From Balanoglossus misakiensis (Eukaryota > Hemichordata), in the NCBI GenBank assembly GCA_040954595.2, contig CM082594.2:3968001-4032000 (forward strand): a DNA stretch of 64,000 nt, in the 5' to 3' direction. This document shows, in pieces, positions 37,648 to 50,000 of this stretch; position 1 is the first letter of the stretch; the number at the start of each line of letters is the position of its first letter. The translations under genes and the position numbers were made by a program. Under the pieces are notes generated by a model, which searched no databases, was not told the origin of the DNA, and saw nothing but the letters and a program-made list of their open reading frames with translations.

Positions 37648-39332
37648 TCATGGCTCCTTGGGCAGCTGTGTCTCTATGTCCACACGGCATATGGGACACC
37701 GTTTATTGGTCAATAGCCACTGATCCACACAGTTTATATGGAAGAGATGCATACACGGCAGTCGTCTGAAAGAGGAACAAATAAAATATAAGCTATTTCA
37801 TTCACGTTGTATTTTTCATTAATCCAAAAATCTGATGGGAAGTTCAACTTTCTATGTGTTTCTATGAGTCCCAATAAAAGTGTGCAAATGGGTCACGGTG
37901 TGAACAATAACATTGATGCCAAAGTTGATTTACTTGAGTAGGACTACATCAATGTTTTTGAATATTTCCCATTAGTGTTGTGGCACATTTTGTATCTACT
38001 GTAAACCTACACAATACTAAAAGAAGTTATTCCAAATATTTTCAGTTTCTCTCCATTTTTTTCTGACCAGAGGTTTAACGGCAAAGAATTGAAGGATATC
38101 AATCATCTCTTACCTGACATCATCATTATCTTCAAATACTGACAGACATATAGTACATTTATCGCCTTCCTCTTTATCAGCCTCCTCTTCTGCTGGATCT
38201 CGTTTTCTCTGTTGGGAAAAAAATGATTTGACTCTAAATGTCTTTCTGTGTCTCACCACATACCCCACCTTATAATTTTATATAGCAGACGCTAACAAAA
38301 GTTTTTATACACACCCCACCCTAAACAACACAGTTTCTTGGCAAAAGTCTTGACACTTCAGAATTCTTACCTTGTGGAACTTGTGTGGAAAGGTGTTGCG
38401 TTCTATGGTGCCTTGAGTGGCTCCTCTATTGACGTGACCAAGACGGTCTTCCAGGTTGACAAGCTCCTGCAGGAAAGTACACGAAGAATTACAGTACATG
38501 CAGAACGAATCAAACAAAAGCATGGCTGTTGAAAACATTTGAGAACATTATCTCACGTTCTACACCAATCTGTGTACTTGTATTTGGCCACTTATCTCTT
38601 TCTCTTAGTCAGTCAGTGAGTCAGTCAGTGTGTCTCTAGCTCTGCCTCAACTTTCTCCTGTCAGACTGTCCCGAGCAAGATCTGACTAATCATGTACAAT
38701 CATACATAACCTCATCGCATTATAAAATTAAGAATAAATCTAACAGCTGGAAATGAGTTTATCAATTTTGGCATCAGCTAATCTCTTGATTTTGCTTATA
38801 AAGAAGTCTGTAGCAAAACCAAAACAAGAGAAAGTCTGTTCAGCTACTGAAACTTATCTAAGACAAAGGCACTGTCATTTTATCATGCCCCCCAGTGCCC
38901 TACCTCATACGTAGGTCGTCCAAACATCAGCCTGGCAGTTCTTGACATGACACGACCTAGCATCGGAGGATAATGTCTTGGAGGGAACGGTGGATGGGCC
39001 ACTACATCTTGCATTTGCGTCTGCTGATGAAAGTCATATCAATAGATTATTGAAGTGACACTCACTAACGTTGGTTTGCTCGGATATGATACATCCAGAA
39101 AATTCCAACACAGTAGAGTGGGACCCGGTTTAATACTGAAACACCTCTTATCTGAACATCTGATTATGGCATAAAATGATTTTATGTCCCATTATGTTAT
39201 GCACATTTATTTGAAGGGTCACTTTTCCAAACAAAAACAGCCATACCCAAGAAATTATTTATCTATACACCTCTCGTCTGCATTTATCTCACAGTGCATT
39301 GTATATGTTTGTATGGATAATGATGATGATGG

Positions 39333-39368
<36 letters not shown>

Positions 39369-39371
39369 CAG

Positions 39372-39407
<36 letters not shown>

Positions 39408-39467
39408 CAGTGATGATGATGATGATGATGATGATGATGACAGTGATGATGATGATGATGATGACAG

Positions 39468-39500
<33 letters not shown>

Positions 39501-39830
39501 CAGTGATGATGATGATGATGATGAGAGTGATGATGATGATGATGACAGGGATTGCGCTAGGCCTCAAAATCTTGGGGTCCCTGGGACCCCTTCCTTGTGA
39601 AAATCAGGGGTCCCTAAATATTTTTGTGGGTCCCCATTTTTTCAATATATTATAACACATACGTACTCGCCACACACTTACTGGCGAAGTCAACATCACA
39701 ATTTAAGTGTATTTCCACATTTATTTTCATTTTCTATGAACGTTTCATTTTTTATTATAAAGTAATTTCCTTCTGGCTTTCTGTTCATTGAAGTTTGACA
39801 TAGCTTGAGAAAAAGATTTTGCCAATCAAT

Positions 39831-39868
<38 letters not shown>

Positions 39869-40666
39869 ACAAACAATAAAATCGCGGAGGGAGAGCCCCC
39901 TGTGTTTATACGGGGAACCACAGAGAGGAAGCGATGCATAGCTATCGATGTCAGAGTGTTCTGATCGTTGACGAGTTTTGCCCCCATATTTAACCCAGTC
40001 CAGCTACATGGAGTCGGATAAATCAAAGATTTTCAAGCGAAAACGGGTGAAAGGATTACATGTACACCAATGAAGATAGACAGGCTGTAAAAAGCATAAT
40101 CAAAAGCGAGAAATTTTCTCTTTTTTGCGGAAATCAAACACATAGAACGAGGGAGTCAACAAAGACACCCGCTGAACTGTCGAAAACAAGGTCGCGCGCG
40201 TTCGATTGACCGTGCGCGGTACATCGGGTCCACCGCTCGATGCAGTCGGCCGGCTGCATGGGTACGTCCCGCGATCGCGCGCGACCACCCGCTCTCGACA
40301 TCGGCCTCTAATTAATGACACATCGTTCACAACTTGTTGACAAGGCAATTGGCGGACCTGCCAAAGGAAAAACGAAGCCAGTTTTTCTTTTGTTGTCAGG
40401 AAAACTCTAACATGCTTTAGTCAAATGATTATTTCACACTTTGTTTTTGTTTACAAGTGTCAATCTTCTGGATTAGCAAGCCGTAAAAGCGTTTTTGAAT
40501 AAACAAATTAAAATTACAAGACGATCATTAATTACTGCAGTGTGCGCTCAGCTGGGGTTCCCCGGACGCAGACATCAAAGTGAACCCGCGTCCCAGCAAA
40601 AAAGCTTGCGTCCCGGACGCGGAATTCTGCGTTAACGCGATCCCTGGATGATGATGATGATGACAG

Positions 40667-40702
<36 letters not shown>

Positions 40703-43700
40703 CAGTGATGATGATGATGATGATGATGACAGTGATGATGATGATGATGATGATGATGAGTGTGTGTGTGTATTTGTGTGTGCATGTGTACCTAGTGCAA
40801 GTTCACATTTCATCGAAACTTCAAACTATCCTGATAAATCGCTTACCATTCCGTGTCCAAACGTGACGTGTATACCGGGCGCCGGAGTGAAGTGGTGCAG
40901 CCTGGGCGGTGGATGGTGATAGTGGTGTAGATGATGATGTAAATGTCTGTGTTGATGCTGTACACCGCTGGCGTCCCCGTCGGCTCCCGGAGCCATGCCG
41001 GGTCCAACTGCAGCCCCGGCTGGTGCGATGCCCGGCCCGACTGCACCACCACCCAGGCCTGGCCCTACTGTGGGGGCAGTGGCCGCAATGCTTGCGCCGT
41101 TGGACGCCACTGCTGTGACTGTTGCTTCTTGTTCCCTGTGAATTCATAAAATTACAGAATTGATTAATATACTTGTACTGTACCAGTATTTCTGGTTTCC
41201 CACTTGCCTTGTGAATTGTATAATTTGTACGGAGAAATGCCAACTACAAGAATTTGATATATTTTACAAAATAAGAGTGCAAATTTTCAGCAAAACCTGA
41301 TTGTATGTCACACTAGACTGACACTTAAGCCTAATCCTAAAATTGCCCACTTTGATTGACTGGAACATGGCTTCAATACCTGTTAACTACAAGAGAAACA
41401 TACACAAATACTTGGTATTCTAAAACTGTAACTTTGTGAGAAAACTCGGATTAATGATGACACACAAAATATCAGAAGTTCTTTGATAACTTGTGGGTTT
41501 TATCCTGCAATTTTTAGAGAATTAACAGAGGACTTGTTTACTCACTGGTCCGTGGTGATTACAGTTGCGGCACCTGCCCCATCAATGTAGACTGCAGTTT
41601 GTACAGCACCTTGTTGCTGCTGCTGTTGTTGCACCTGTTGTTGTTGTTGCTGCTGCACCTGTGCTGTCTGTATTGCCGCTTGTTGCTGCTGTTGTTGCTG
41701 TGCTTGCTGCAGTCGGTGCGCTTGCATGTACAGGCTTTGTGATATCCGTTCTCTTTGCCTGCAAACACATTACATTGTAGATTGGTAGATTCATGAGTGT
41801 AGGAATCAATCTGGCTTGTTGTTATTTTTTGTCTATTTTCACACTTTGCTTGAAAATAAATGTCACATCCTGAGAGATGCATCAACACACCAAATACTAT
41901 GGTGATTGATCATAGGATCTCAATTATGCGGTGGATGGACCTCAATACAAAAACATTGAGACACTCAGACGGACAGAAAACATGCATTGAGACCATATAC
42001 GTACACATAAACATACATACATACATACATACACACGCACACATACATAAAAACACACACATACCCCCCCCCACACACACACACAGACAGACAGACAGAC
42101 AGACTCCTACAGATGCTAGACATGGATTGGGGACATAAGTTCCCACTGCTATAGATGCATCTGGCAAACAGTAATGGTAATGTTTACTTCAGATTCAGAA
42201 TATCTAAGTTCCTTTTTACTTTAGACAGTCTGACAAGGAAGTGCACTTTGCGATCTGTTTCTCACCTTTGCATATTCTGTTGATGCATCTGCAGCCTGCG
42301 ACGATGCTCCTCCTGCATCCGGTGGTGTTGCCGCAGCAACTGCTGGTGGTGCGGCGGAAGGTTCTGATGGTACGGAGGCGGGGCGGCCGATCGCTGGGGA
42401 TGATAGTGGACTTGTGGTGACTGATGGTGATGTAGTCGTGATGCATTGCTGCTTGGAGTAACTGTACAGGACAGAGAAAGATGCATAATGAAGAGCAAAT
42501 TCTTCATTGGATTAAGTGCTCTGGGTGTGAAACTGGTATTAAACCATGACACCTTCCCAAATACTAGTGGGCATATAGCCAATTTTCCACCTCACTACAG
42601 TAAAAATCTACAGAAAACAATCTGAAATCACAGCGATGTAGTGTACAGCCTTTTCTCCCAGTATGTAAGTCACAAATTTCACCACTGACAACGATGGGAG
42701 TTAGTTTTATTCAACAGCAGATTGACACTGGCATCCAATAACCGACAGAGAGAAGCGACGTGTCTTACATGCAGATTGTTCAGACTGACCACAAGAGGGC
42801 AAACTCTGATTTTGAGAACGTTGCGGATGCGGGTGGTGATGGTGGTGATGCCGTGGTGGTTGTCGCTGTGGTTGCTGCTCTTGTTGCTGTTGTGGGTGTT
42901 GTTGGTGTTGGTGCTGGTGTCGCTGGCACTGCCTGACTGGTCGCTGTGGTTGTTGTTGTTGTTGTTGTTGTTGTTGAAGTGACTGGTTGCTCTGTTGTTG
43001 TTGTTGTTGTTGGCTCTGAGCTTCCACAGCACAGCTTAAACGATCACCTGTCGAGCTGCCACTGCTGTTTGCAGTGCTACAGTTTGTGCCCTGTAAAAAA
43101 ACAGAATTATTCAAATTTAGTCTTTACTGTGATCAGGGGTCACGTATTTCAAGCAAGGATGTACCCATCCATCCATCCATCAATCCATCCATCCATCCAT
43201 CCATCCATAAATCCCTCTGTCCATCTATCCATCCATACACACTTCATTCACTCTCAAACTTACATAGTAATTGTGCTTTAAACTTTGATACACATGTAAC
43301 TTAATTAAAAATTTTCAAAGCTGATTATACATGTACTTTTAAGACACCTTGGCTGATTGATTTTTCCACAGGTATAGCATTAGATTTTCCAGATTTTTAG
43401 GTGATATTCTTTGCACAAATTACCACAGATTTTAATACACAATTTTCTTCCAGATGTGAGTTAAGTTGACAACAACATACATTACTCTGCCAATGTGAAC
43501 AAATTTTCAACTCTGACAATAAGATAAGGTAAGGCACACTTAAGACACACACCTGTGAAACGAATGACGGCAGAAACCAGTTCAGCGGCGAGCTGTTTTG
43601 CGGTCCACTGGTCGGCGGTGGTGGTAGCGGCGCAGCAGCAGCAGCTGACTGCGGCTGCCGGCAGGTGTTGCAGGACACGATGCAGGACGGCCTCTGACAG

Positions 43701-46700
43701 CACGGAGCGGGCGACGACGAAGAGGCCGACGGCGACGGCCCCAGCTGCGGGATGCTGAGGTGTAAATGACGTCGCGTGGGCATCTCGCGGGACAGCGACG
43801 TCTCGGCGCTGCAACTGGCCGGCTCCTGGCACTGCTGCGACTGGCCCTGGCAGTCGGAGGAGGCCAGGCACGACGGCGGCGGCTGCGAACACTGTTCGTG
43901 CGCAGGAGAAGGCAATCCGTCGGGAGCATCGGAGTCCGGCCGCAGCAAAGCGGGTTCCTCCACTGACGAGGCAGATATGGCTTCAACAGAATGCAGTCCA
44001 CTGCTTCGATCAGATTCTACAAACAAGGGAAGAAAAAAAACATACTTTCATCATGACTTTCATGTGTAAGATTCAAACATAACATAGAAAACAATATGAC
44101 TGAACTACTTAGAGGAGGCAAAAGCACAGTGGTAAAGACATGAGGTGCCAATGGCATTGACCACGGCCATCACCCAACAGGACAGGGTGTGTTATTACAT
44201 GCTCATAGACTAACATGGAAGCTAGTTATTGGCAATGCTGATGTAAAAAAGGAGTATCCCATAACACAATTTGGAACCAACCCTGCAATTCAGGTTGTTA
44301 CATGTTCATAAACATGGAGGACACTTTTTGGCAATCTGATTTAAAAAGGAGTAGCTCATCCAAATTACCGAGTTACACAATATGGAATCAACCCTGAAAG
44401 TCTCCTACCTTCATCTGATTGTGTCAGATCAACCACATCGACTGCTGCTCTGGCTCTTCGTCTTGCTCTAGCACTCTTGTTTCTGCTGGACTTGGTTGAC
44501 CCGTGCTCCTTCTTAATGTATTTACAACTACTGTAGCCAGAGAAAAAACAAGAAATTTTGTGATGACTTGTGCAAGATTACTATCAGAAATATGAATTAT
44601 ATTGATACCTCTCAGACACATCTCATCTACTGTATATGATCTAATGCACCTTAGTATCTTATTTCATGTCAAAATAAGAAAGAAATCTGCCTGGTCAATG
44701 TGTAGCAACACAAACCAGTATTGCATGATCCTTGCATTCAGTCTACCGCACTGAAATCAAATTCAATGATGTCATTCAGCTTGGATATTGCATAGTTTCA
44801 TTTTCTTAGAACCAAACCTGAAGCTTTCTTAAAACAGCAAGGAAAGTTTTATGCTGCCTTTTCCTTGTGCAATGTTACAAATGGCAATGCAGTCAAACCT
44901 CTGTTAGTGGCCACCTCTATATAGTGGCCACTTTGTTACAGTCCCTGTGCAATTCACATGTACATTAATTAACCTCTATATAAAGGCCACCTGTCTATAA
45001 AGGCCAATTTAGGAAAGTCCCTTGACTGGCCGCTATAGACAGGTTCGACTGTGCATGCAAAGTTTCTTCCTGCAAACAAATCTCTTTGAGTTCAATTAGC
45101 CTCACCTAACACCATTGAGCTCGTCGTCGCTGTCGCTGTCCTGGTCGTCAATGGCAACCACCTCCACATCACTGTCGCTGTCCGAACTGGAGCTGCTGCT
45201 GCTGCTCAGTTCAAACTCCATGTCGAAGCTCTGCAGGGGGTTGCTGGGTCCGGGCATGGGGTCATCGTCGATGATCTCCACCGCCGAATCGTCCAGGGAA
45301 TCGGCGGGCGTCGACGTGCCCACAGTGCCGTTCTGCAAGCCACTGGTGGAAGGCGCACCGACAGCGTCTCGCGGGGAACCACCGAGTTCGCTGATATTAA
45401 CGACTCCTCGCACATTGCCGGGTTCGTTGACGCTCACAATGTCGATGTCGGAGTCGTCGTCCGAGTCGCTGCTGTCGTCCGTGATCAGCCAATCCGTGGA
45501 GGACTCCATCCGGCTGCTGACGTCGCTGTGCGCCAGGATGCCGCTCGTCGAGGGTTCAACGTCCAGGACGTCGTCGCCGGGGAACGGCGCCGGCTCTGTG
45601 TTGCCGCGGGACAACGACGGCGTCTCCGACGTGGCCAGGCGCGCGTTGCTCTGCGACAGCGAGACAGGCCGGCTGAACGCCGAGCTCTCGCTGACATTCA
45701 GCTCTGTCCTCTCCAAGTCGAACGTCCTCTGCCTGTGCGGGAACATGGGCATCATGGCCCGCTGCTGCTGTAAATACGCACACGTCGGCCGGAACGCCGT
45801 CTTGGACATGCCCAGACTCGGGCCGTGCATGTTCTCCTCCAGCCCGCCCACCAGCGGGTCGCGGAAACCCATCAGCGCCGGAGCGGGCGGGACCGACACG
45901 ACGCCGCTCTGCTGGTGCATGTTCCTCTCCGCGTTGGGCAGGCTGAGATCCAACACCTCCTGGGCGCTGGACACCACGCGCGATATGACATTGTCCGTCA
46001 GCTCGGCGGACGGGTAGAAGTTCCCGCGGCTGGGCGACGTAGGGGGTGCGCTGGAAGCGGACTGCGTCCCGGTCGTGCTGGTCACAGTTTCTCTGGACTC
46101 GACGTTCCCGTTACTGGCACTGTGCACGTTCTTGTCGTGCTTACTCTTCAGTTTCTTGGCCTTGTTGCCGTCCTCGCTCGGCCGGCGACAGAACTGGTAC
46201 TCGGCCACTTTCTCCGCGCACATCTCGATGCGCGACAGATCCACCGCGTCGTCCATCAGGTGGTCGAACTGCTGGAAAAACTCCGGCCCGCTCATGGGCG
46301 TCGACTCCTGCGAGTTGGTATCCAGGGAGACCACGTCGATCTCATCTTCATCACTCTGGTAGTTGCCATGGTGATCGCCGTTGCTGAGGATGCCTAGGAG
46401 ACCCACAAGAGAGCAGTGTAGAATGCAGTACAAATTGCTGTTGCAAGGACACTTTTGGAAATAATACTGGGTAAAATTTATTTTTGTTTCAATTTTTCAA
46501 GCCAAAAGATACACCGCAAAATTTATACTCAAGGTTTTCTGAGATTAGAGGATGGGATTTATACTGATTAGATTTGAACTGTTGGCCACAATACACAATC
46601 TGCAGAAGACTATGAAACACCTCTTTGTATACTTGTAACAAATTACATGAAATGAGAATGAAAGTTTCACAGTTGAATCATGAATTGATCATAAATAATT

Positions 46701-47055
46701 AGCCCCCTTGAGTTCCTGTTCAATTACAGACTTTTCTGAAAAATGAAACACTGGCTCATTAAAACGGGACAGAAAAAAACGAAGCAGACTCTCTCATACC
46801 CAAAACTAATCATGTTATACAATTTGTCAGTCTCCATTGTCAATATTTCATTTCTGCATCAAATATTGATCATCAAATAAAACCACTCTTTTTTTTACCT
46901 GGACTTTCTGTATCAGTTTTTTCTTGCTCGGTGAGGAGTTCCTCATTGTCGCTTGCGGGTGCACTGGTCTGACACAACTCTGGAATTGTTTCAGCCGGTG
47001 GTGACACAGCGTCCAGTCCCGGAAAGACCTCTTCGTTGATACTGGATTCAGCCAT
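37648..47055 (-). CDS. RNF111: E3 ubiquitin ligase RNF111 (Arkadia), complete coding region
   Basis: Nuclear RING ubiquitin ligase. In vertebrates it degrades SKI, SnoN and SMAD7 to boost TGF-beta/Nodal signalling and ubiquitinates SUMO-modified proteins. Coding exons: 46899-47055, 45106-46393, 44409-44530, 43553-44016, 42769-43090, 42266-42461, 41546-41758, 40847-41135, 38904-39020, 38371-38466, 38114-38208, 37648-37765. Phases all join, giving 1158 residues (human about 990). SUMO-interacting-type motifs: IDVVSLD (71), DIDIVSV (about 368), VEIIDDD (about 424), VEVVAIDD (about 462) and VDVVDLT (512-518). Gln- and His-rich middle exons follow. The NRG-TIER motif lies at 1069-1079. The C-terminal RING-H2 has Cys1106, 1109, 1124, His1126, 1129, Cys1132, 1143, 1146. 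An acceptor-like AG about 30 nt before the ATG suggests an upstream untranslated exon, perhaps ending at 52594. Confidence 0.95.
39319..39545. repeat. GAT microsatellite with regular GACAGT interruptions
   Basis: GAT trinucleotide array broken by recurring GACAGT. The same pattern resumes at 40647, after the transposon, so both are one array split by an insertion. The poly-Asp/Ser and poly-Met frames over it are artefacts. It lies in an RNF111 intron. Confidence 0.93.
39546..40646. mobile_element. CAGGG-ended (hAT-like) transposon remnant inside a microsatellite
   Basis: Inverted termini CAGGGATTGCGCTA and CAGGGATCGCGTTA (reverse strand) bound 1101 bp. Flanking GATGATGA on both sides could be an 8-bp target duplication, but the surrounding GAT array makes this uninformative. 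It contains an AAC trinucleotide run (39832-39867) and a locally CpG-rich segment near 40190-40300. No intact transposase frame. It lies in the RNF111 intron 39021-40846. Confidence 0.8.
40647..40759. repeat. GAT microsatellite, right part
   Basis: Continuation of the array at 39319 beyond the inserted element, with the same GACAGT interruptions, ending in a short GT run. Confidence 0.93.
42011..42102. repeat. CATA / CA / ACAG microsatellite cluster
   Basis: Consecutive CATA, CA and ACAG runs in an RNF111 intron (between exons 42266-42461 and 41546-41758). Confidence 0.9.
43164..43208. repeat. CCAT microsatellite
   Basis: CCAT tetranucleotide run with one interruption, in the RNF111 intron just upstream of the Gln-rich exon 42769-43090. 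Confidence 0.9.
44890..45051. mobile_element. CAGTC-ended MITE, 162 bp
   Basis: Termini CAGTCAAACCTCTGTTAGTGG and CAGTCGAACCTGTCTATAGCGG (reverse strand) are diverged inverted repeats. Inside are repeated TCTATATAGTGGCC / TCTATAAAGGCC motifs. No coding capacity, and a target duplication is not clear. It lies in the RNF111 intron 44531-45105. Confidence 0.75.
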
Positions 47056-50000
47056 TGCTAAATCCCCACCAACACACACTCCTACAGGATGCCAAAAAGA
47101 ACAAATAGTTTTTTTAAAAAATTTAACAAATCGTAAATTTACCAAGTGTTCACTGTTGTGAAAGGTGATATATTGGCTGGAATCACATGTTTTAATGATT
47201 TATTAAATGTCTTTGTGAACACTGACAGTTTGTGGGTGAGATAAAAATAATTCCTGTGCTTCCTTCATTTCAGGCAGTGACTGAATATTCCAACATGATG
47301 TCAAGACTATTATTAGCAACACTTTCATGTTTTATTTGTTAACCTCGTATGTATAATTGAACTTTAATACGACATTATGATGATTTAATCAAGATCAAAA
47401 TGTCTCCATACAAAAATACATAAAGTTATTTATTTTATGGGAAAGAAAAACTTCAGCGCACAGTGATGTTTGAGACAAAAATAAATATAACTGCAGAATT
47501 TTTTGTTTAACTTACACTGTTACAGGTGGCAAAACTAAAAGTATAGAAAAATACAAGTAGCATGTCAATACATCATATTTGTGCAAATATCACCGATTCA
47601 TTTTGATGGATCTAGTACTGTGTTCATAGCAGGAAAATATTTGCTGACAGTCGGTTATTTTTGCTGGCTGCTGGCTATTTTTTACATGATGTACATCCCG
47701 GCCTGATAACCGAATCAGCCCCTATTAAAATAGGTTATGAGAACTGTACTGAGATACTTTCATTTCATGAAACAGGACAGTTTCTAAAGAAAAAAACTTC
47801 TGTGTTTCATTACACACAAACGTTCTATTTTATTTTTCCCCGAATTTTTTCAGTAAAAACACATCAACATCATTTAGGTAAAATTTTCCTGGTATCATGT
47901 TTGCTTTGGACACATATATGATTTCATTTCAATTTTGAATTTTATGCATCCATACAATGCTTGGACTAAATCGTTAGGGCTTGACACTGATTGATGGATT
48001 AATTAGTTAGATTAAAAGGTCAGCTTTCACTTGCTTAATTGGCAAAAGTCATCTTTTCTACTTAAAGTATGCACCCATGCACCGAATGAACTGACATCTT
48101 GTATACACAGAAAAATGTTTAAATGAGTTTGCTTGTTATGTATGTACGTGTATTTCATTTGTAAATACGTGGAAAAACGGAAACTGAACACACTTTTAAA
48201 TAAATTTAGGTGGAACGGTTGTTTCAAAAGAAGCGTGGTGTTTGCACAATGCACAGAACTTCACAGAACCGATTAAAAACTGAAACAGAAAGAGGCAATG
48301 ATTGCCAGTATGCCGGTGCAGTGCAGTGAACCAAATGTTCCTGAAACTAACATGATCTAAACACAGTAGTGCCATGGTATAATCAGCTATTATACTCAAT
48401 ACATATCCGAATCTCAAGATTACAGATGAATAAGAAAACAAAACAAGCAAATCTTTGCATACCGTCAACATTATTTAGGTTTTTTAATGATTTTGAATCA
48501 AGAGCACAACGTCATGAGTGACGCAGCAATGTTAATTACTTGGGGCTTTTCTCTGACCTTGACCCAGCACTTACAAATCCTATGTACACTACTGTTGACA
48601 AAATTGCTTCCATTCTTGCTTGGCATGAAAAACGTTGCTATTTCCGGCTGTTTCGGGTAAAACTGAAGGTAGCCAGTAAAGAGCTTGAATGACCTGAGGG
48701 TTGTTTGTTTATTTTTACACTCAGGTCAGGTTCACTTTGTGTAGATGGCTTTTTTGTCAACAGACATAAAAAACAGGCTTTATTTATTGCCACTATTGTA
48801 CAAAACCGACAAAAAAGACATGCCAATTTTCATCAAAAATGGGGGAAATGCTGAAAAACAAGAAAGTACATTTTGAAATGGACAATAGAAACAGGGAAAA
48901 CGCATCACAGTACTGACGACAGCACAAGTCCCAACTGCAAACCTATTTTAAACCACGGTGCCATGCATTAATCATTGACACATCTGTCACTGTATTTTAA
49001 TACTCTCACCATGAATTTATAACCTTGTTCAAATTGAAATACTGGCCATAGCTGCAGTACAAACTCCATACTGTCCCCAGTCTTTTGCTGTTTCTGACTT
49101 TTTCAGAACAAAAACCTGATGGACTATTTTTTCAATATATACACTGTAAGCATGCGTATGCAGATGGAGGTAAATATTTGTGGTACGACTGACTGTATGG
49201 CTGACTGACGCACAGTCTGGTTTCTGTGACAAATGTTGGGATTCAACACATACATCATTCATCCAATTCTGCTTCAATTTTAAAATCAACAGCAAAGTTA
49301 ATGAATTTCATTGTACATCAAGATTTTTGAGGATATATTCATGTATTTTTTTTCCTTGTTTGTACATGCTAAATAAGTTTATTACACTGTGCCTTACATT
49401 ATCATTGAAAATAACACAGAATATTGAATGGAAATTTACACTGTTGTTTTCAGGTGGGGTTGGGTTGGGTGTCCCTTGTATTGTAAATGACCTTAAACCA
49501 TACACATCAGCTTACCATACAAAAGATTGAGATCCATTAATCAGAACATACAAAACACATATCCCTGAGTATTCCTGATAATCCCACCATAAAGATCACT
49601 GAGCAGCTTGACATCCTCGGATTACAACTGTACTGCGTTGTTTCTGAGACTTTTAACTTGACCCGTTTCCAGAATGTTCAAAAGCACTGGCCCATGTGTA
49701 GTTAACTGTAACTCATATCCCATTTTATTGTCACGATGTCACTGTGAAACTGAGAGATACATTTTACCCTGCCCCCAACATGACTTGGGCAAGTGTTAAT
49801 ATTTTCTGTGGTATACAATCACTGTACATGCATACTTGGAAATGGGGTGAAAGGGTAAAAACATTGTATATTGTGCTCAGAAAATTGTCCAGTATGTCAC
49901 AGAACAGAAGTTGTGTCCCTTTCAACAATTTCAGGGAAGGGCTACAATCATTATGGGCATCTCTGAAATCACAGCAGACGGCTGTCCCCCTGCGTAACGA

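Noticed and set aside
39184-39600. Poly-Asp/Ser, poly-Met and poly-Ile frames, resembling acidic repeat proteins
   Set aside because: Produced by the GAT trinucleotide array in an RNF111 intron.
42011-42102. Regularly repeated short units, considered as a CRISPR-like or minisatellite array
   Set aside because: Simple tetranucleotide and dinucleotide repeats without unique spacers, in a eukaryotic intron.
45115-46397. Plus-strand frames of 300 and 190 codons opposite the large RNF111 exon
   Set aside because: Antisense shadows of the GC-rich, acidic RNF111 exon, which is confirmed by splice phases and SUMO-motif content.
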